From the NCBI GenBank assembly GCA_934632155.1, contig CAKTXZ010000001.1:217460-281459 (forward strand): 64,000 bases of DNA. The letters run 5' to 3'. Origin of the DNA: an uncultured Clostridia bacterium (GTDB taxonomy: Bacteria; Bacillota; Clostridia; Christensenellales; Aristaeellaceae). Below the pieces are notes generated by a model. The model ran no database searches and was not told where the DNA came from. It saw nothing but the letters and a program-made list of their open reading frames with translations. How positions within the stretch are numbered: the stretch's first letter is position 1; every line of letters begins with the position of its first letter. Both the position numbers and the translations under genes were made by a program. This document shows, in pieces, positions 33,537 to 42,480 of this stretch.

Positions 33537-36500
33537 ATGAAAGACTCGATCCTCGTCAATGGCGCACCCCTGACCCGTCAGGATTTCCTGCGGACGATCC
33601 CGGAATTCGGCATCATGCCTTTTTGGTTTGTGAATGGCGGGATGGATTATGATGAAATGGAATACCAGCTTCGGGAATATAAAAACAAAGGCATTCCTGG
33701 CATCTTTTTCCATGCCCGTTTCGGCATTCTCAACACCATAGGATATTTGACGAAAGACTGGTTTGACCGGGTGCGCTTCACGGTGGAAAAGGCCCGGGAA
33801 ATCGGGCTGCAGATCTGGATTTATGATGAATACAACTGGCCCAGCGGCACAGCGGGGCAGCAGCTCATGAAAGAGCATCCCCAATTGACCCAGCGTTATC
33901 TGGAAATGGTTGAAGGCGACGTTCCTGGCCAGCTCTTTGTGTTTATGGAAGGCACCGACAGCCGCTACACGGACCTGGAGCAATCTGAACCCGTGTATTG
34001 CTGCGCGATCCTGAAAAAGGATCTGGAAGAAAAACGCTTTGAATACGTGGATTTGATGCCGAATCTGGCATTTGACAAGGTGATCACCTGGGAATCTCCC
34101 CGGGGGCCCTGGCGCACCTGCTATTTTATTGAGCGGCAGGCCAGCTGGTATGCCGACGTTCTCAACCCCGAAACCACGCAGACCTTTCTTTCCATGGTAC
34201 ACGAACAGTATAAGCAGGCCATGGGCGGCAGCCTGGAAGGCCAGCTGCACGGCTTCTATACCGATGAGCCGGCCATGCACTATTTCGAGGTGGCGCGGAA
34301 TAATTTCATCATTCCCTGGTCTTCGGATATGTTTGCCATTTTCAAGCGCCGCCGGGGGTATGACCTGAAACCGCAATTGCCCAAGCTGTTTTATGATTTC
34401 GGCGGGGACACCGCGCAGGTGCGTTACGACTTCTGGAGCTGCCTGAGCGACCAATATGAAGAAAATTACTATCAGGCCATTCAGGAATGGTGCCACGAAA
34501 ACGGCACGGTGTTTACCGGCCATCTGCTGTTTGAAGAAGTGATCCGTCTTCACGCCCGCACCGGCGGCAATCTGTTCCACATGATGCGGCATTTCGATAT
34601 TGTGGGCGTCGATCATTTGTATCCCCGGGTGGGAACCAGGGAAATGATGGATGAGCACGTGGCCATCAAGATCGCCTCCTCCGCCGCGCACCAGTTCGGC
34701 TCTACCCGGCTGCTGTGTGAAAGCATGGGCGGCTCTTACTGGGATTGCACCATGGAGCGGATGAAGTGGATCGGCGACTGGGAATACGTGCTGGGCGTGA
34801 ATATTTTCAATCCGCATGGTTTCCACTATTCCATTGAGGGTGAACGCAAACGGGATTGGCCGCCTTCCATGTTCTACCATCACACCTGGTGGGAGCAATA
34901 TAAGCTCTTCAATGATTATCTTTCCCGCGCCGGTTATTTGCTCACCGGCGGCCATCATGTGGCCAAGGTGGCCATGCTGTACCCCATCAACAGTACCTGG
35001 GCCCATTATCAACCGCAGTATTCCGATGCCGTTTCCTCCGTCATTCAGGAAGAATTCAATTATATCACCGACCGGCTGCTTCGGCTGCATGTGGATTTTG
35101 ACTATATCGACGAGGACGTGCTCCATACCTGTGAGCTGAAAGACGGTGCCCTGACCATCCGGGGCGAGCGCTATGAATGCCTGCTGCTGCCCGGTGTGAC
35201 CCATATCAAACAAAAAACCCTGGATATGCTGGAAGCGTTCGTTCGGGACGGCGGCAGCGTCATTGCTGACACCCTGCTGCCGATCGCCTTCGTGGACGGC
35301 GGCAGCGAAGAGGTTCCCGCCCGGGTGAAGGCCCTTTTTGGCATGAACGGGCAGGCTGTATACGACGCTTTCCGCCGGGGGGATAAGCTGATCCGGGAAT
35401 TCAGCTGCCGAAAAGAAGGCAAAGGGCAGGTGATCCTGACCCCTGCTTTCGCGCAGGAAAATCGGGAAGCACAGCTGCGCCAGGCAGTATTGGCCTGCGT
35501 CAAACCGGAAATCGAAATTGACAACGACGAGGTTTTCTATCTCCACCGGGTCAAAGACGGGCAGGATTTCTTCTTCCTGGTCAACCCTACTCACCAGAAA
35601 TACGATCTGACGATCCGGTTGCTGGGTCAATGGTATCCGGAAGAATGGAATTTGCTGACGGGCGAAATCACCCCGGAATACGTTTATTCCTTCCAGGATG
35701 GCTATACCGTTCTGCATAAGACCATCGAATCTGTGGGCTCCATCATGCTCAGCGTTACACCCTGGGCGGGACAAAAGCATTTGGACGACGCCTCTTTCGT
35801 CGTCACAAGTGAACAGGATGGCTGCTTCAGCGGCTACTCCCGGATGCCCACGCAGGTGATTCCCGTAAGCGGCCCCTTCGATTTCAGCCACCCCACCCCC
35901 AATGCCCTGGTGATCGATCAATGGCTGGCTTATGTGAACGAGGACGGAAAAACCCATATAGAGATTGAAAGCAAGGGCTTTGACGCGCAGATGATTCCCT
36001 TCCGGATGGGCGTATGGGAATTGCAGCTGCCCACGGAGCGGAAAGACAAAACTTATCCCGCCGATATCGCTTTTAAGGCCAGCTTCCGGGCGGAATATGT
36101 GCCTGACGACCTCAGGCTGCTGATCGACGGTTTCAAATGCCGGGCATACAGCCTGTATATCAATGGGACGCCTATCACAGAAACCCCGGTGCGCAGCTAT
36201 ATCGACGCTGAGATTACCAGCGTCTGCATTGCGCCCTTCGTGAAACGCGGGGAAAACACCATCGTGCTGATGATGACCGTGGAGGAACGCAACGCCGGCC
36301 TGCTGGACCAGCTGAAAATCATCGGCAGCTTCGCGGTAAACGATGAAAACGCCCTGGTGCCCGAAACAGGCCGCATCGCGCTGGGGGATTGGACGAAGCA
36401 GGGCTATCCCTTCCTCTCCGCCATGGCGCAGTACGACACGGATATGACCCTGCCTGATCTGGCCGGAAAGGAAGTATTCCTCCGTGCCGATGTGGGCGAG

Positions 36501-36713
36501 GATATTTTCACATTGCAGGTGAATGGGAAGGATTTGGGCGCTTGCTTGTGGAATCCTTATAGGATCAATATTACGCGGGCGCTGAAAGAAGGCAGGAACT
36601 CGCTGAGCCTGCGAGTCGCCAATACGCTGCAGAACCTGCTTCGTGGAGAACGCAGGAAGAGCGGGCTTTACGGATGCCAATTGGAAATCCACGATCGTGT
36701 CCAGGAGGAATGA
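33537..36713 (+). CDS. GH106-like glycoside hydrolase (alpha-L-rhamnosidase-type fold)
   Basis: A 1058-residue cytoplasmic protein. The N-terminal barrel has GH106-type signatures: GIMPFWFVNGGMDYDEMEYQ, GIPGIFFHARFG, GLQIWIYDEYNWPSGTAG, LHGFYTDEPAMHYFE. The middle shows a glutamine-amidotransferase-like beta region (CLLLPGVTHIKQKTLDMLEAFVRDGG). The C-terminus has GH2-type sugar-binding sandwiches (FLRADVGEDIFTLQVNGKDLG, YRINITRALKEGRNSLSLRVAN). ATG 33537 is 8 bases after AAGGAG. Characterised relatives remove alpha-L-rhamnose from pectin-like glycans, but the group is broad and the sugar here is not certain. It is followed 6 bases later by a LacI gene. Confidence 0.75.
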   Translation: MKDSILVNGAPLTRQDFLRTIPEFGIMPFWFVNGGMDYDEMEYQLREYKNKGIPGIFFHARFGILNTIGYLTKDWFDRVRFTVEKAREIGLQIWIYDEYNWPSGTAGQQLMKEHPQLTQRYLEMVEGDVPGQLFVFMEGTDSRYTDLEQSEPVYCCAILKKDLEEKRFEYVDLMPNLAFDKVITWESPRGPWRTCYFIERQASWYADVLNPETTQTFLSMVHEQYKQAMGGSLEGQLHGFYTDEPAMHYFEVARNNFIIPWSSDMFAIFKRRRGYDLKPQLPKLFYDFGGDTAQVRYDFWSCLSDQYEENYYQAIQEWCHENGTVFTGHLLFEEVIRLHARTGGNLFHMMRHFDIVGVDHLYPRVGTREMMDEHVAIKIASSAAHQFGSTRLLCESMGGSYWDCTMERMKWIGDWEYVLGVNIFNPHGFHYSIEGERKRDWPPSMFYHHTWWEQYKLFNDYLSRAGYLLTGGHHVAKVAMLYPINSTWAHYQPQYSDAVSSVIQEEFNYITDRLLRLHVDFDYIDEDVLHTCELKDGALTIRGERYECLLLPGVTHIKQKTLDMLEAFVRDGGSVIADTLLPIAFVDGGSEEVPARVKALFGMNGQAVYDAFRRGDKLIREFSCRKEGKGQVILTPAFAQENREAQLRQAVLACVKPEIEIDNDEVFYLHRVKDGQDFFFLVNPTHQKYDLTIRLLGQWYPEEWNLLTGEITPEYVYSFQDGYTVLHKTIESVGSIMLSVTPWAGQKHLDDASFVVTSEQDGCFSGYSRMPTQVIPVSGPFDFSHPTPNALVIDQWLAYVNEDGKTHIEIESKGFDAQMIPFRMGVWELQLPTERKDKTYPADIAFKASFRAEYVPDDLRLLIDGFKCRAYSLYINGTPITETPVRSYIDAEITSVCIAPFVKRGENTIVLMMTVEERNAGLLDQLKIIGSFAVNDENALVPETGRIALGDWTKQGYPFLSAMAQYDTDMTLPDLAGKEVFLRADVGEDIFTLQVNGKDLGACLWNPYRINITRALKEGRNSLSLRVANTLQNLLRGERRKSGLYGCQLEIHDRVQEE

Positions 36714-36719
36714 TCTGTT

Positions 36720-37736
36720 ATGACAACGCTGCGGGAAATCGCAGAGCTTGCCAATGTATCTACCACCACGGTTTCCAAGGTTGTGAACGGCGACTTCAGC
36801 AAGGTCAGCCCGGAAACCCGGAAAAAGATCGAAAAGCTCGTGGTGGAAAGGCATTACTACCCCAACCGCATAGCAAAGGGCCTGGTGGAGCAAAAAAGCC
36901 GGATCATCGGCCTGCTGCTCCCCAGTATATCCAACCCTTTTTATGCGGAAATGGTCCAGGGCATCATCAATCTTTGCGAATCCGCAGGATATTCCACCAT
37001 GCTGTTCAATACGGATGAGAAACCGGAGCGTGAAGCAAATTATATCAACGCGCTGGTCAGCTACCGGACGGATGGCGTGATGCTGATTGGCAATGAGCGG
37101 TCCGTGGAAAAGAATTTGGAGCTGCTCAGCCGGCATGGCATCCCCTATGTCGTGGTGGACAGCCATACAGCCAAGGCGGAGTATTCCGTGACTGTAAACG
37201 ATTATGCGGGGATCTATCAAATGACCACGCATCTGATCCGCAACGGGCACAGCAAAATTGCTTTTATCAGCGGCCACGGCTATGTTTCCAATGAAACGAA
37301 TCCACGCCTGGAAGGATACCGCAAAGCAATGAAGGACGCGGGGCTCCCGGTCAATCCCCAGTTAGTCAAGATGGGGGCTTACGAGGTTCAGACCGGATAT
37401 GAGAAATCCCTGGAACTGGTATACAGCGATCTGCCCTTCACGGCCATCGTCTGCGCCAATGACCTGATTGCCATCGGCGCCTGCCGGGCCATGCGCAAGT
37501 GTGGCCTGCAGGTGCCCCATGATGTATCCATCACCGGATATGATGATATCTTCGTTTCCGATATCCTGGATCCACCTTTGAGCACCGTGAAGCCCCCGGT
37601 ATATGACATGGGTGTGGCCGCGGCGTCCATGATGCTCAAACGCATCCGCAAACAATTGGATGCTCCTGCCGCCGTTACGTTGGAGCCCACGCTGATGCTG
37701 CGCAGCTCCGTCGGCGCTCCCAGGGAAAGGAAGTAA
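36720..37736 (+). CDS. LacI-family transcription regulator 1
   Basis: A 338-residue protein with N-terminal HTH LREIAELANVSTTTVSKVVN, the hinge (YYPNRIAKGLVEQKS) and a periplasmic-binding-protein-like sensor domain (IIGLLLPSISNPFYAEMVQG, CANDLIAIGACRAM, ITGYDDIFVSDILDPPLSTV). It is expected to bind AAACGTT-type palindromes and release on binding a sugar or sugar phosphate. It is encoded inside the rightward operon that carries the class 1 operator, so negative autoregulation is likely. RBS AGGAGGA precedes ATG 36720. Confidence 0.95.
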   Translation: MTTLREIAELANVSTTTVSKVVNGDFSKVSPETRKKIEKLVVERHYYPNRIAKGLVEQKSRIIGLLLPSISNPFYAEMVQGIINLCESAGYSTMLFNTDEKPEREANYINALVSYRTDGVMLIGNERSVEKNLELLSRHGIPYVVVDSHTAKAEYSVTVNDYAGIYQMTTHLIRNGHSKIAFISGHGYVSNETNPRLEGYRKAMKDAGLPVNPQLVKMGAYEVQTGYEKSLELVYSDLPFTAIVCANDLIAIGACRAMRKCGLQVPHDVSITGYDDIFVSDILDPPLSTVKPPVYDMGVAAASMMLKRIRKQLDAPAAVTLEPTLMLRSSVGAPRERK

Positions 37737-37738
37737 AA

Positions 37739-38557
37739 ATGGATTTGCTGATCGATACGGATATGGGCGGCGATATCGATGATGCGCTGGCCCTTTCCAT
37801 GGCGTTAAAGGATGACTCGATTCATGTGCGCGGCATCACGACTGTGTATACCGCGAATGCCTGGCGTACCGATCTGGTGCGGCGGATGGTGCGCGTTTAC
37901 CGCCGGGATGCGCCGGTGTACGCCGGGGCGGAAAAACCGCTGATGGGCACCTGGGGCCAGGAGGAATGCGGACGCAATGACGCCGCGGATTTCCTGTGCG
38001 CCCAGGCGGAAAAAGGGCCGGTCACCCTGCTGGCGATTGGACCGCTGACCAACGTGGCCGCTGCGCTGCTCAAAAACCCCGGCATCGCGCAAAACCTGCG
38101 CATGTTCATCATGGGCGGCATGATCGGCTGTGCCTATCCGGAATGGAATATCCAATGCGATTCGGAAGCGGCGCAGATCGTCATGACCTCCGGGGCGGAC
38201 ATCACGCTGGTGGGCCTGGACGTGACGGAAAAATGCCGTCTGACGGAAAAAGAAGCCTGGGATCTGGTGCGCGGCGAAGATGCCTCCATGAAATTCCTGC
38301 ACGGGGAAATGCAGCGTTTTTTTGACCAGTTTCATTTTCTGCCCACCCTCCACGACCCCCTGGCGCTGCTCTGTTTGCTGAAAGAGGATATCTGCCAATA
38401 TGAAATGAAGGATATCCAGGTGGAAACCCAGGGGAAATGGACCCGGGGCGTTACAGTCGACTGTCGGTTTTCCGAAAAGAAGCGGATCCGTACAGCGGTC
38501 TCCGTACGGGCGGAGGAAGCTGTCCGGGAGATTTGCTGCCGGGTCCGGGGCGAATGA
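37739..38557 (+). CDS. Nucleoside hydrolase family protein
   Basis: A 272-residue protein with the calcium- and ribose-binding N-terminus LLIDTDMGGDIDDALAL (the DTDxGxDxDD motif). Further family blocks follow: VTLLAIGPLTNVAAALL, IMGGMIG, EWNIQCDSEAA and LHDPLALLCLL. It should cleave N-glycosidic bonds of ribonucleosides or a related N- or C-glycoside. It is the last gene of the rightward operon, 2 bases after lacI. Ribose released could be phosphorylated by the ribokinase at 49050. Substrate class not determinable here. Confidence 0.9.
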   Translation: MDLLIDTDMGGDIDDALALSMALKDDSIHVRGITTVYTANAWRTDLVRRMVRVYRRDAPVYAGAEKPLMGTWGQEECGRNDAADFLCAQAEKGPVTLLAIGPLTNVAAALLKNPGIAQNLRMFIMGGMIGCAYPEWNIQCDSEAAQIVMTSGADITLVGLDVTEKCRLTEKEAWDLVRGEDASMKFLHGEMQRFFDQFHFLPTLHDPLALLCLLKEDICQYEMKDIQVETQGKWTRGVTVDCRFSEKKRIRTAVSVRAEEAVREICCRVRGE

Positions 38558-38586
38558 ACGAGCCTTCAAGCGATCTGTAGCCATCC

Positions 38587-38613
38587 CAAAAGCCCCGAAT
38601 GGGGCTTTTTGGA
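38587..38613. terminator. Bidirectional terminator between convergent operons
   Basis: AAAAGCCCC-GAAT-GGGGCTTTTT with A and T runs on either side serves the rightward operon and the leftward GH10-like gene. Confidence 0.85.
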
Positions 38614-38655
38614 TAGCCGGGCTTCCAGCTGTGGAAAAGGCGAGCTGGGCTCCGA

Positions 38656-39897
38656 TCAGATTTTTACTACCAGCCGCCGCGGAGCGCCACCGCCCGCATA
38701 AAAGCTCTCCCGGATCACATCCCGGTTAAACACCTTTTCGCCTGTTTCCGTTTCAACAATGATATCATAATTTCCGCAGAACAGGCGCGCTTTTGCCACA
38801 CCGTATTCATTCGTGATTGCGTCTTCATCGCTGTGCCATTCCTCATGGATTAGTTTGCGCAGGGCGTTATAAACCGGTTTGGGACGAACATCATCATCCA
38901 CCAGGCCTGCCGGCGCGCCCAGCCACCGGTGATCCGTGAAATCGAACCAGCTCAGCGCCTCCACCGCCGGATGGCTGAACACCAGGGTATAAAATTCTTT
39001 GGAAAAATCCGCCTGGAAATACAGATCCTCTTCTTCTTCCGTATAGCGGTTGACGGCATTGGCGGAATATTCCATATACCCCACCGGCTTTCCGCTCATA
39101 ACAGAGCATTCGGGAAAATGAATTGGCCAGCCGAACTGCGCGGCCCGATCCATGACGCGCAGGGTTTCTTCCTGGGTCCATTTATCCCGATGCATATGGC
39201 TTTGCAGGCCAATGATGTCGATATCGATGTCGTTTTCCCGCATTTCCCGCAGGAAATTGAAATATTCTTCTCCGTGCACGTTCCAATCGCCATAGAGCAG
39301 TTTGGCATCGGGCTTATAGGAACGCACCAGTTTTGTGCCAAATTTCATCATATTCATCGGTCCATACCGATGAATCCACCGGGAAACAGGATTATCAAAG
39401 CGATCGTTGACAGTGGTTTCGTTGGCAAGATCAAAAAAATCAAATCGATCGCCATAGGTCTGCATCAGATGGGAGATCCGGCGTGTATATTCTGCTTCCA
39501 CTTCGCCGTCCTTCAGCCATTCGGGGCATACCTCGTGCCAGATCAGGGCATGAAGCTTTTTTTTGATGCCGATTTCATCCGCCCAATCCACCAGGTTTCG
39601 GGTATACGGCTCCCGATATACGCCGCGGCGGGGCTCATAGTTCGCCCAATGGTACGCCACCATTGTATAATTGAATAATTCCCTGAAATATCGGGTAAAG
39701 CGATCTTCCTGTTCCTGATTGGCCAGCAGTCCGTGAGAATAGCACACCGCCCCGAAGAGAAACTGGTGGTTCTTCATCCGGAAGTGGACGCAGGCGTCCT
39801 GTACCGGCCGCCCATCTGAAAGAACAAACAGCTCCACATCTTTCATGCGGATCTCCCGGATGCGTCGCTGTGCTGCCGAAATGATCTCCGTGCTCAT
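38656..39897 (-). CDS. GH10-like endoglycosidase (xylanase family)
   Basis: A 413-residue protein without a signal peptide. An N-terminal beta segment (IREIRMKDVELFVLSDGRPV) precedes a GH10-like barrel: FGAVCYSHGLL, HALIWHEVCPEWL, FDFFDLANETT (acid/base Glu in ANE) and IHFPECSVMSG (nucleophile Glu position). Classic GH10 enzymes cut beta-1,4-xylan. The motifs are divergent (PECS rather than TELD), so substrate may differ. ATG 39897 has AGGAGG 7 bases upstream. It is a single-gene leftward unit behind a consensus promoter and a class 2 operator. Cytoplasmic location suggests action on imported oligosaccharides. Confidence 0.8.
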   Translation of the reverse strand: MSTEIISAAQRRIREIRMKDVELFVLSDGRPVQDACVHFRMKNHQFLFGAVCYSHGLLANQEQEDRFTRYFRELFNYTMVAYHWANYEPRRGVYREPYTRNLVDWADEIGIKKKLHALIWHEVCPEWLKDGEVEAEYTRRISHLMQTYGDRFDFFDLANETTVNDRFDNPVSRWIHRYGPMNMMKFGTKLVRSYKPDAKLLYGDWNVHGEEYFNFLREMRENDIDIDIIGLQSHMHRDKWTQEETLRVMDRAAQFGWPIHFPECSVMSGKPVGYMEYSANAVNRYTEEEEDLYFQADFSKEFYTLVFSHPAVEALSWFDFTDHRWLGAPAGLVDDDVRPKPVYNALRKLIHEEWHSDEDAITNEYGVAKARLFCGNYDIIVETETGEKVFNRDVIRESFYAGGGAPRRLVVKI

Positions 39898-39946
39898 AAA
39901 TTCCCTCCTGTTCCAAGCGTTTTTGAGTATTTTTTTCCTGCGCAAA

Positions 39947-39966
39947 GAGAGTAAACGTTTTCTCTT
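39947..39966. promoter_or_regulatory. LacI-type operator, class 2 (GH10-like gene)
   Basis: GAGAGTAAACGTTTTCTCTT is an imperfect palindrome centred on CG at 39956-39957, just downstream of the leftward -10. It shares GAGTAAACGTTTTC with the ribokinase site at 50020. Confidence 0.8.
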
Positions 39967-39977
39967 CCGTTGTGTTT

Positions 39978-40006
39978 ATCATACCACATTCATGGGATTT
40001 ATGCAA
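39978..40006 (-). promoter_or_regulatory. Promoter of the GH10-like gene
   Basis: TTGCAT (40006-40001), a 17-base spacer and TATGAT (39983-39978) with a TG extension, read on the minus strand. Confidence 0.8.
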
Positions 40007-40164
40007 GATCTGAACGCCGCTTTTTCAGGCCCCGGAATCATGCCATCATTTGAAAAGACGAGAGCTGCACAGGGATCCCCCCGAACGTTCAGAGCTGCTG
40101 CGGGACGTGCGGCTGAGCTGCACTGTTTTCCCTTGGAGGTTCATATAAAAAAGCAACCTTTCGC

Positions 40165-40193
40165 TTGACATTTTTCGGACATTGTAATATCAT
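40165..40193 (+). promoter_or_regulatory. Promoter of the allose/GH4 operon
   Basis: TTGACA (40165-40170), a 17-base spacer and TATCAT (40188-40193). Confidence 0.85.
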
Positions 40194-40196
40194 GAA

Positions 40197-40216
40197 AAGA
40201 GAAAACGTTTACAATT
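40197..40216. promoter_or_regulatory. LacI-type operator, class 2 (allose/GH4 operon)
   Basis: AAGAGAAAACGTTTACAATT, centred on CG at 40206-40207, covers the expected start point. The left arm resembles the other class 2 sites, while the right arm is less conserved. Confidence 0.7.
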
Positions 40217-40250
40217 TTTTTTTGACAACAGGAGACAGGAGGCACATATC

Positions 40251-42413
40251 ATGGACAGAGGCATCTATTTTGATGGATGGATGAAACACAATCATTGCTA
40301 TCATCCCTCTCTTCCGCTTCGCAGCCTTCAGATGCTGGAGGATCTGGAAAAATACCACGGCAATGTGCTCGTCTGGGCGGGGCTGGGCGGCGGCAGCATC
40401 AGCCTGCCTTACCTGGAAAACGAAGCCTTTGGGCCGGTGGATCCCAGGATGCAGTTTTATGGATTCATGAATGACAGTGAATTCGTCAAGGAATGCGGGA
40501 AACGCGGCATCAAGCTGTTCGGCATTGTTTTCGAGGTACAGGGCTGGGAATTTCCCGCGGTGATCGACCCTGAAACGGGCCGCATCACCCGCTTGAATCT
40601 GCACGCGGAAAAGGAGGAAGCCCATGATTGGTACGGCCTTCGGGAATTCAGCCAGGACAAATACCCCCAGGCCTTCCGCACTCGTCTGAAAGATTACTAT
40701 CCCCATGGCATATACAACAGCGAAGGCCAGCGGGTAACCGATCTGTGGGAAGAATGCTGCGCCCGCACGCTGCATGGAGAACCTGTGCACGCCAAGTGGG
40801 TGGAAGTGAAGAAACACGCGCACCAATGCTATCAGATGTGCCGCAACAACCCCGTCTGGCGGGAATATCTGAAAAAGATCATGGCGCTGCAGATCGATGC
40901 CGGGGTCCAGGGCATCCAATTGGACGAATGCGAGCTGCCCATGACCGCCATCGGTTCCGGCGGATGCTTTTGCAAGGACTGCATGCATCAGTTTACCCAG
41001 TATCTGAAAAAACGCCGGGAGGAAAACCGGCTGTCCGCAGAGTGGGACGGCATCAATCTGGATACCTTCAATTATCAGGATTATTTGATTCAGGGCGGTT
41101 ATTCTTATCCGGACGGCGCGCCCTTTTTCCGGGATTACTGGGAATTTCAGGTGTATCAGGTGCGCCGGTATTTTGGAGAGCTGGTGGACTTCGCCAAGAA
41201 TTACGCCAAAGAAAAGTACGGACGGGATTTGCCGGTCTCCGGAAACTTTTTCAACCTGCAGCCCGCTTACTATCCCATTGAGCCCAAAGCGGATATCCTG
41301 ATCACGGAAATGGAGCACACGCTGTTCCGCCAGCCCTATTTCTACCGTTACTGCGCGGGCTTTGCAAACGGGAAAACCATCATCGTGGCAGAAAACCCTT
41401 ATGGGGGCATCGTGCCCAAGCTGGTGGAAATGCTGGATCAGGGCAAGGGCTACGATCTGTACCGGATCTTCCTGCTGGAAGCATCGGTTTACGGCTGCAA
41501 TATGGCCGTTCCCTACGGCGGCTGGATGGGCAATACCATCAAGGACGCTTTCCATCCCCCCCGGTCGCTGACCGCCCAGGTGCAGGACTTCCTGTATGCC
41601 CATGAGGATTTCTTCCCCAAGACGCCGGTAAAAGGCGTGGGAGTCCTGTATTCCTTCGGCAGTTATTACTGGCGGGAGGCCACCAAGGGCGGCGGCGGCG
41701 GAAACGGCATGCAGGACAATTTTGAAAACCTGCTGGAGGCTACCACGGCGGAATGGGATGATCCCACCATCAAGCATTTGCCTTTCTGGGATGTGATCCG
41801 GGAAATGAGCGCGCAAAACGCCATGTATGATGTGCTGATGCTGCCGGATGGAGATTTTCGCGCGGATGATTTTACGGCCGACAGGCTTCAGCCCTACGGG
41901 ATGCTGGTTGTGCCGGACTGCCATGTGCTGACACAGAATCAGGCAGACATCCTGGAAGCCTATGCGCGGCAGGGCAGAAAGCTGCTGATCTACGGGCGGT
42001 TGGCAGAAAACACCGATCTGAAGCAGCGGCTTCAGGGCATGGAAAACGTGCGCTTTGTGGAAAACGCCGGAGCAGATCACCGAACGGGAATGGCTCGCTT
42101 TTCCGTGGCTTTTCAGGAGGAATACCGCGGCGTCAGCGTGATCAGCTGCTCCGATCCCCGCCTCGGCCTGCAGCGCTTTGACAAAGATGGAAAAACCTAT
42201 GTACACCTGCTGAATTATGCCTATGACGCGAAACGGGACTGCATCGCGGAGGACCAGGAGGTAACCCTTCATCTCAGGGAGGTGTCCGGCCCGGTGCGCG
42301 TCTTTACGCTGATGGGAGAAACGGAGGATTTCAGCGTCCGCCGGGAAGAAAATGATTATGTTGTGACGCTGCACCATCTGCCGGTTTACGCCGCCGTGAC
42401 TGTAGGCGCATGA
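40251..42413 (+). CDS. Putative glycoside hydrolase, TIM barrel with GH42-like architecture
   Basis: A 720-residue cytoplasmic protein. The barrel part shows YFDGWMKHNHCYHPSLP, GVQGIQLDECELPMTAIGSGG (candidate catalytic Glu), a cysteine knuckle CFCKDCMHQF, YEV-type helices and ADILITEMEHTLF (second candidate Glu). The C-terminal half (about 480-620) has a flavodoxin/trimerisation-like fold as in GH42 enzymes (YDVLMLPDGDFRADDF, GMLVVPDCHVLTQNQADILEAYARQG), then a beta sandwich. I do not recognise a named GH family. The context argues for hydrolysis of an imported glycoside. ATG 40251 follows AGGAGG. It is the first gene of an eight-gene operon. Confidence 0.65.
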   Translation: MDRGIYFDGWMKHNHCYHPSLPLRSLQMLEDLEKYHGNVLVWAGLGGGSISLPYLENEAFGPVDPRMQFYGFMNDSEFVKECGKRGIKLFGIVFEVQGWEFPAVIDPETGRITRLNLHAEKEEAHDWYGLREFSQDKYPQAFRTRLKDYYPHGIYNSEGQRVTDLWEECCARTLHGEPVHAKWVEVKKHAHQCYQMCRNNPVWREYLKKIMALQIDAGVQGIQLDECELPMTAIGSGGCFCKDCMHQFTQYLKKRREENRLSAEWDGINLDTFNYQDYLIQGGYSYPDGAPFFRDYWEFQVYQVRRYFGELVDFAKNYAKEKYGRDLPVSGNFFNLQPAYYPIEPKADILITEMEHTLFRQPYFYRYCAGFANGKTIIVAENPYGGIVPKLVEMLDQGKGYDLYRIFLLEASVYGCNMAVPYGGWMGNTIKDAFHPPRSLTAQVQDFLYAHEDFFPKTPVKGVGVLYSFGSYYWREATKGGGGGNGMQDNFENLLEATTAEWDDPTIKHLPFWDVIREMSAQNAMYDVLMLPDGDFRADDFTADRLQPYGMLVVPDCHVLTQNQADILEAYARQGRKLLIYGRLAENTDLKQRLQGMENVRFVENAGADHRTGMARFSVAFQEEYRGVSVISCSDPRLGLQRFDKDGKTYVHLLNYAYDAKRDCIAEDQEVTLHLREVSGPVRVFTLMGETEDFSVRREENDYVVTLHHLPVYAAVTVGA

Positions 42414-42480
42414 GCGCGTGGAAGCCAGGATGCAGAATGCCGTTCAAGCGCGAAACACGAAGGAAAAAAGAGGAGCAGTC

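Larger units (their letters stand above)
39898..40250. promoter_or_regulatory. Second divergent control region
   Basis: This 353-base gap between the GH10-like gene and the long rightward operon contains two promoters and two class 2 operators, listed separately. Between about 40010 and 40160 I see nothing else. Confidence 0.8.

Noticed and set aside
33489..37277. Very long open frame on the minus strand opposite the GH106-like and lacI genes (over 1200 codons)
   Set aside because: It lies antisense to two genes with clear family motifs, has no ribosome binding site and spans both genes and the gap between them. GC-rich third positions explain the absence of stops. The same applies to long antisense frames at 40209-42377, 15631-17469, 9902-11512 and 60541-62031.
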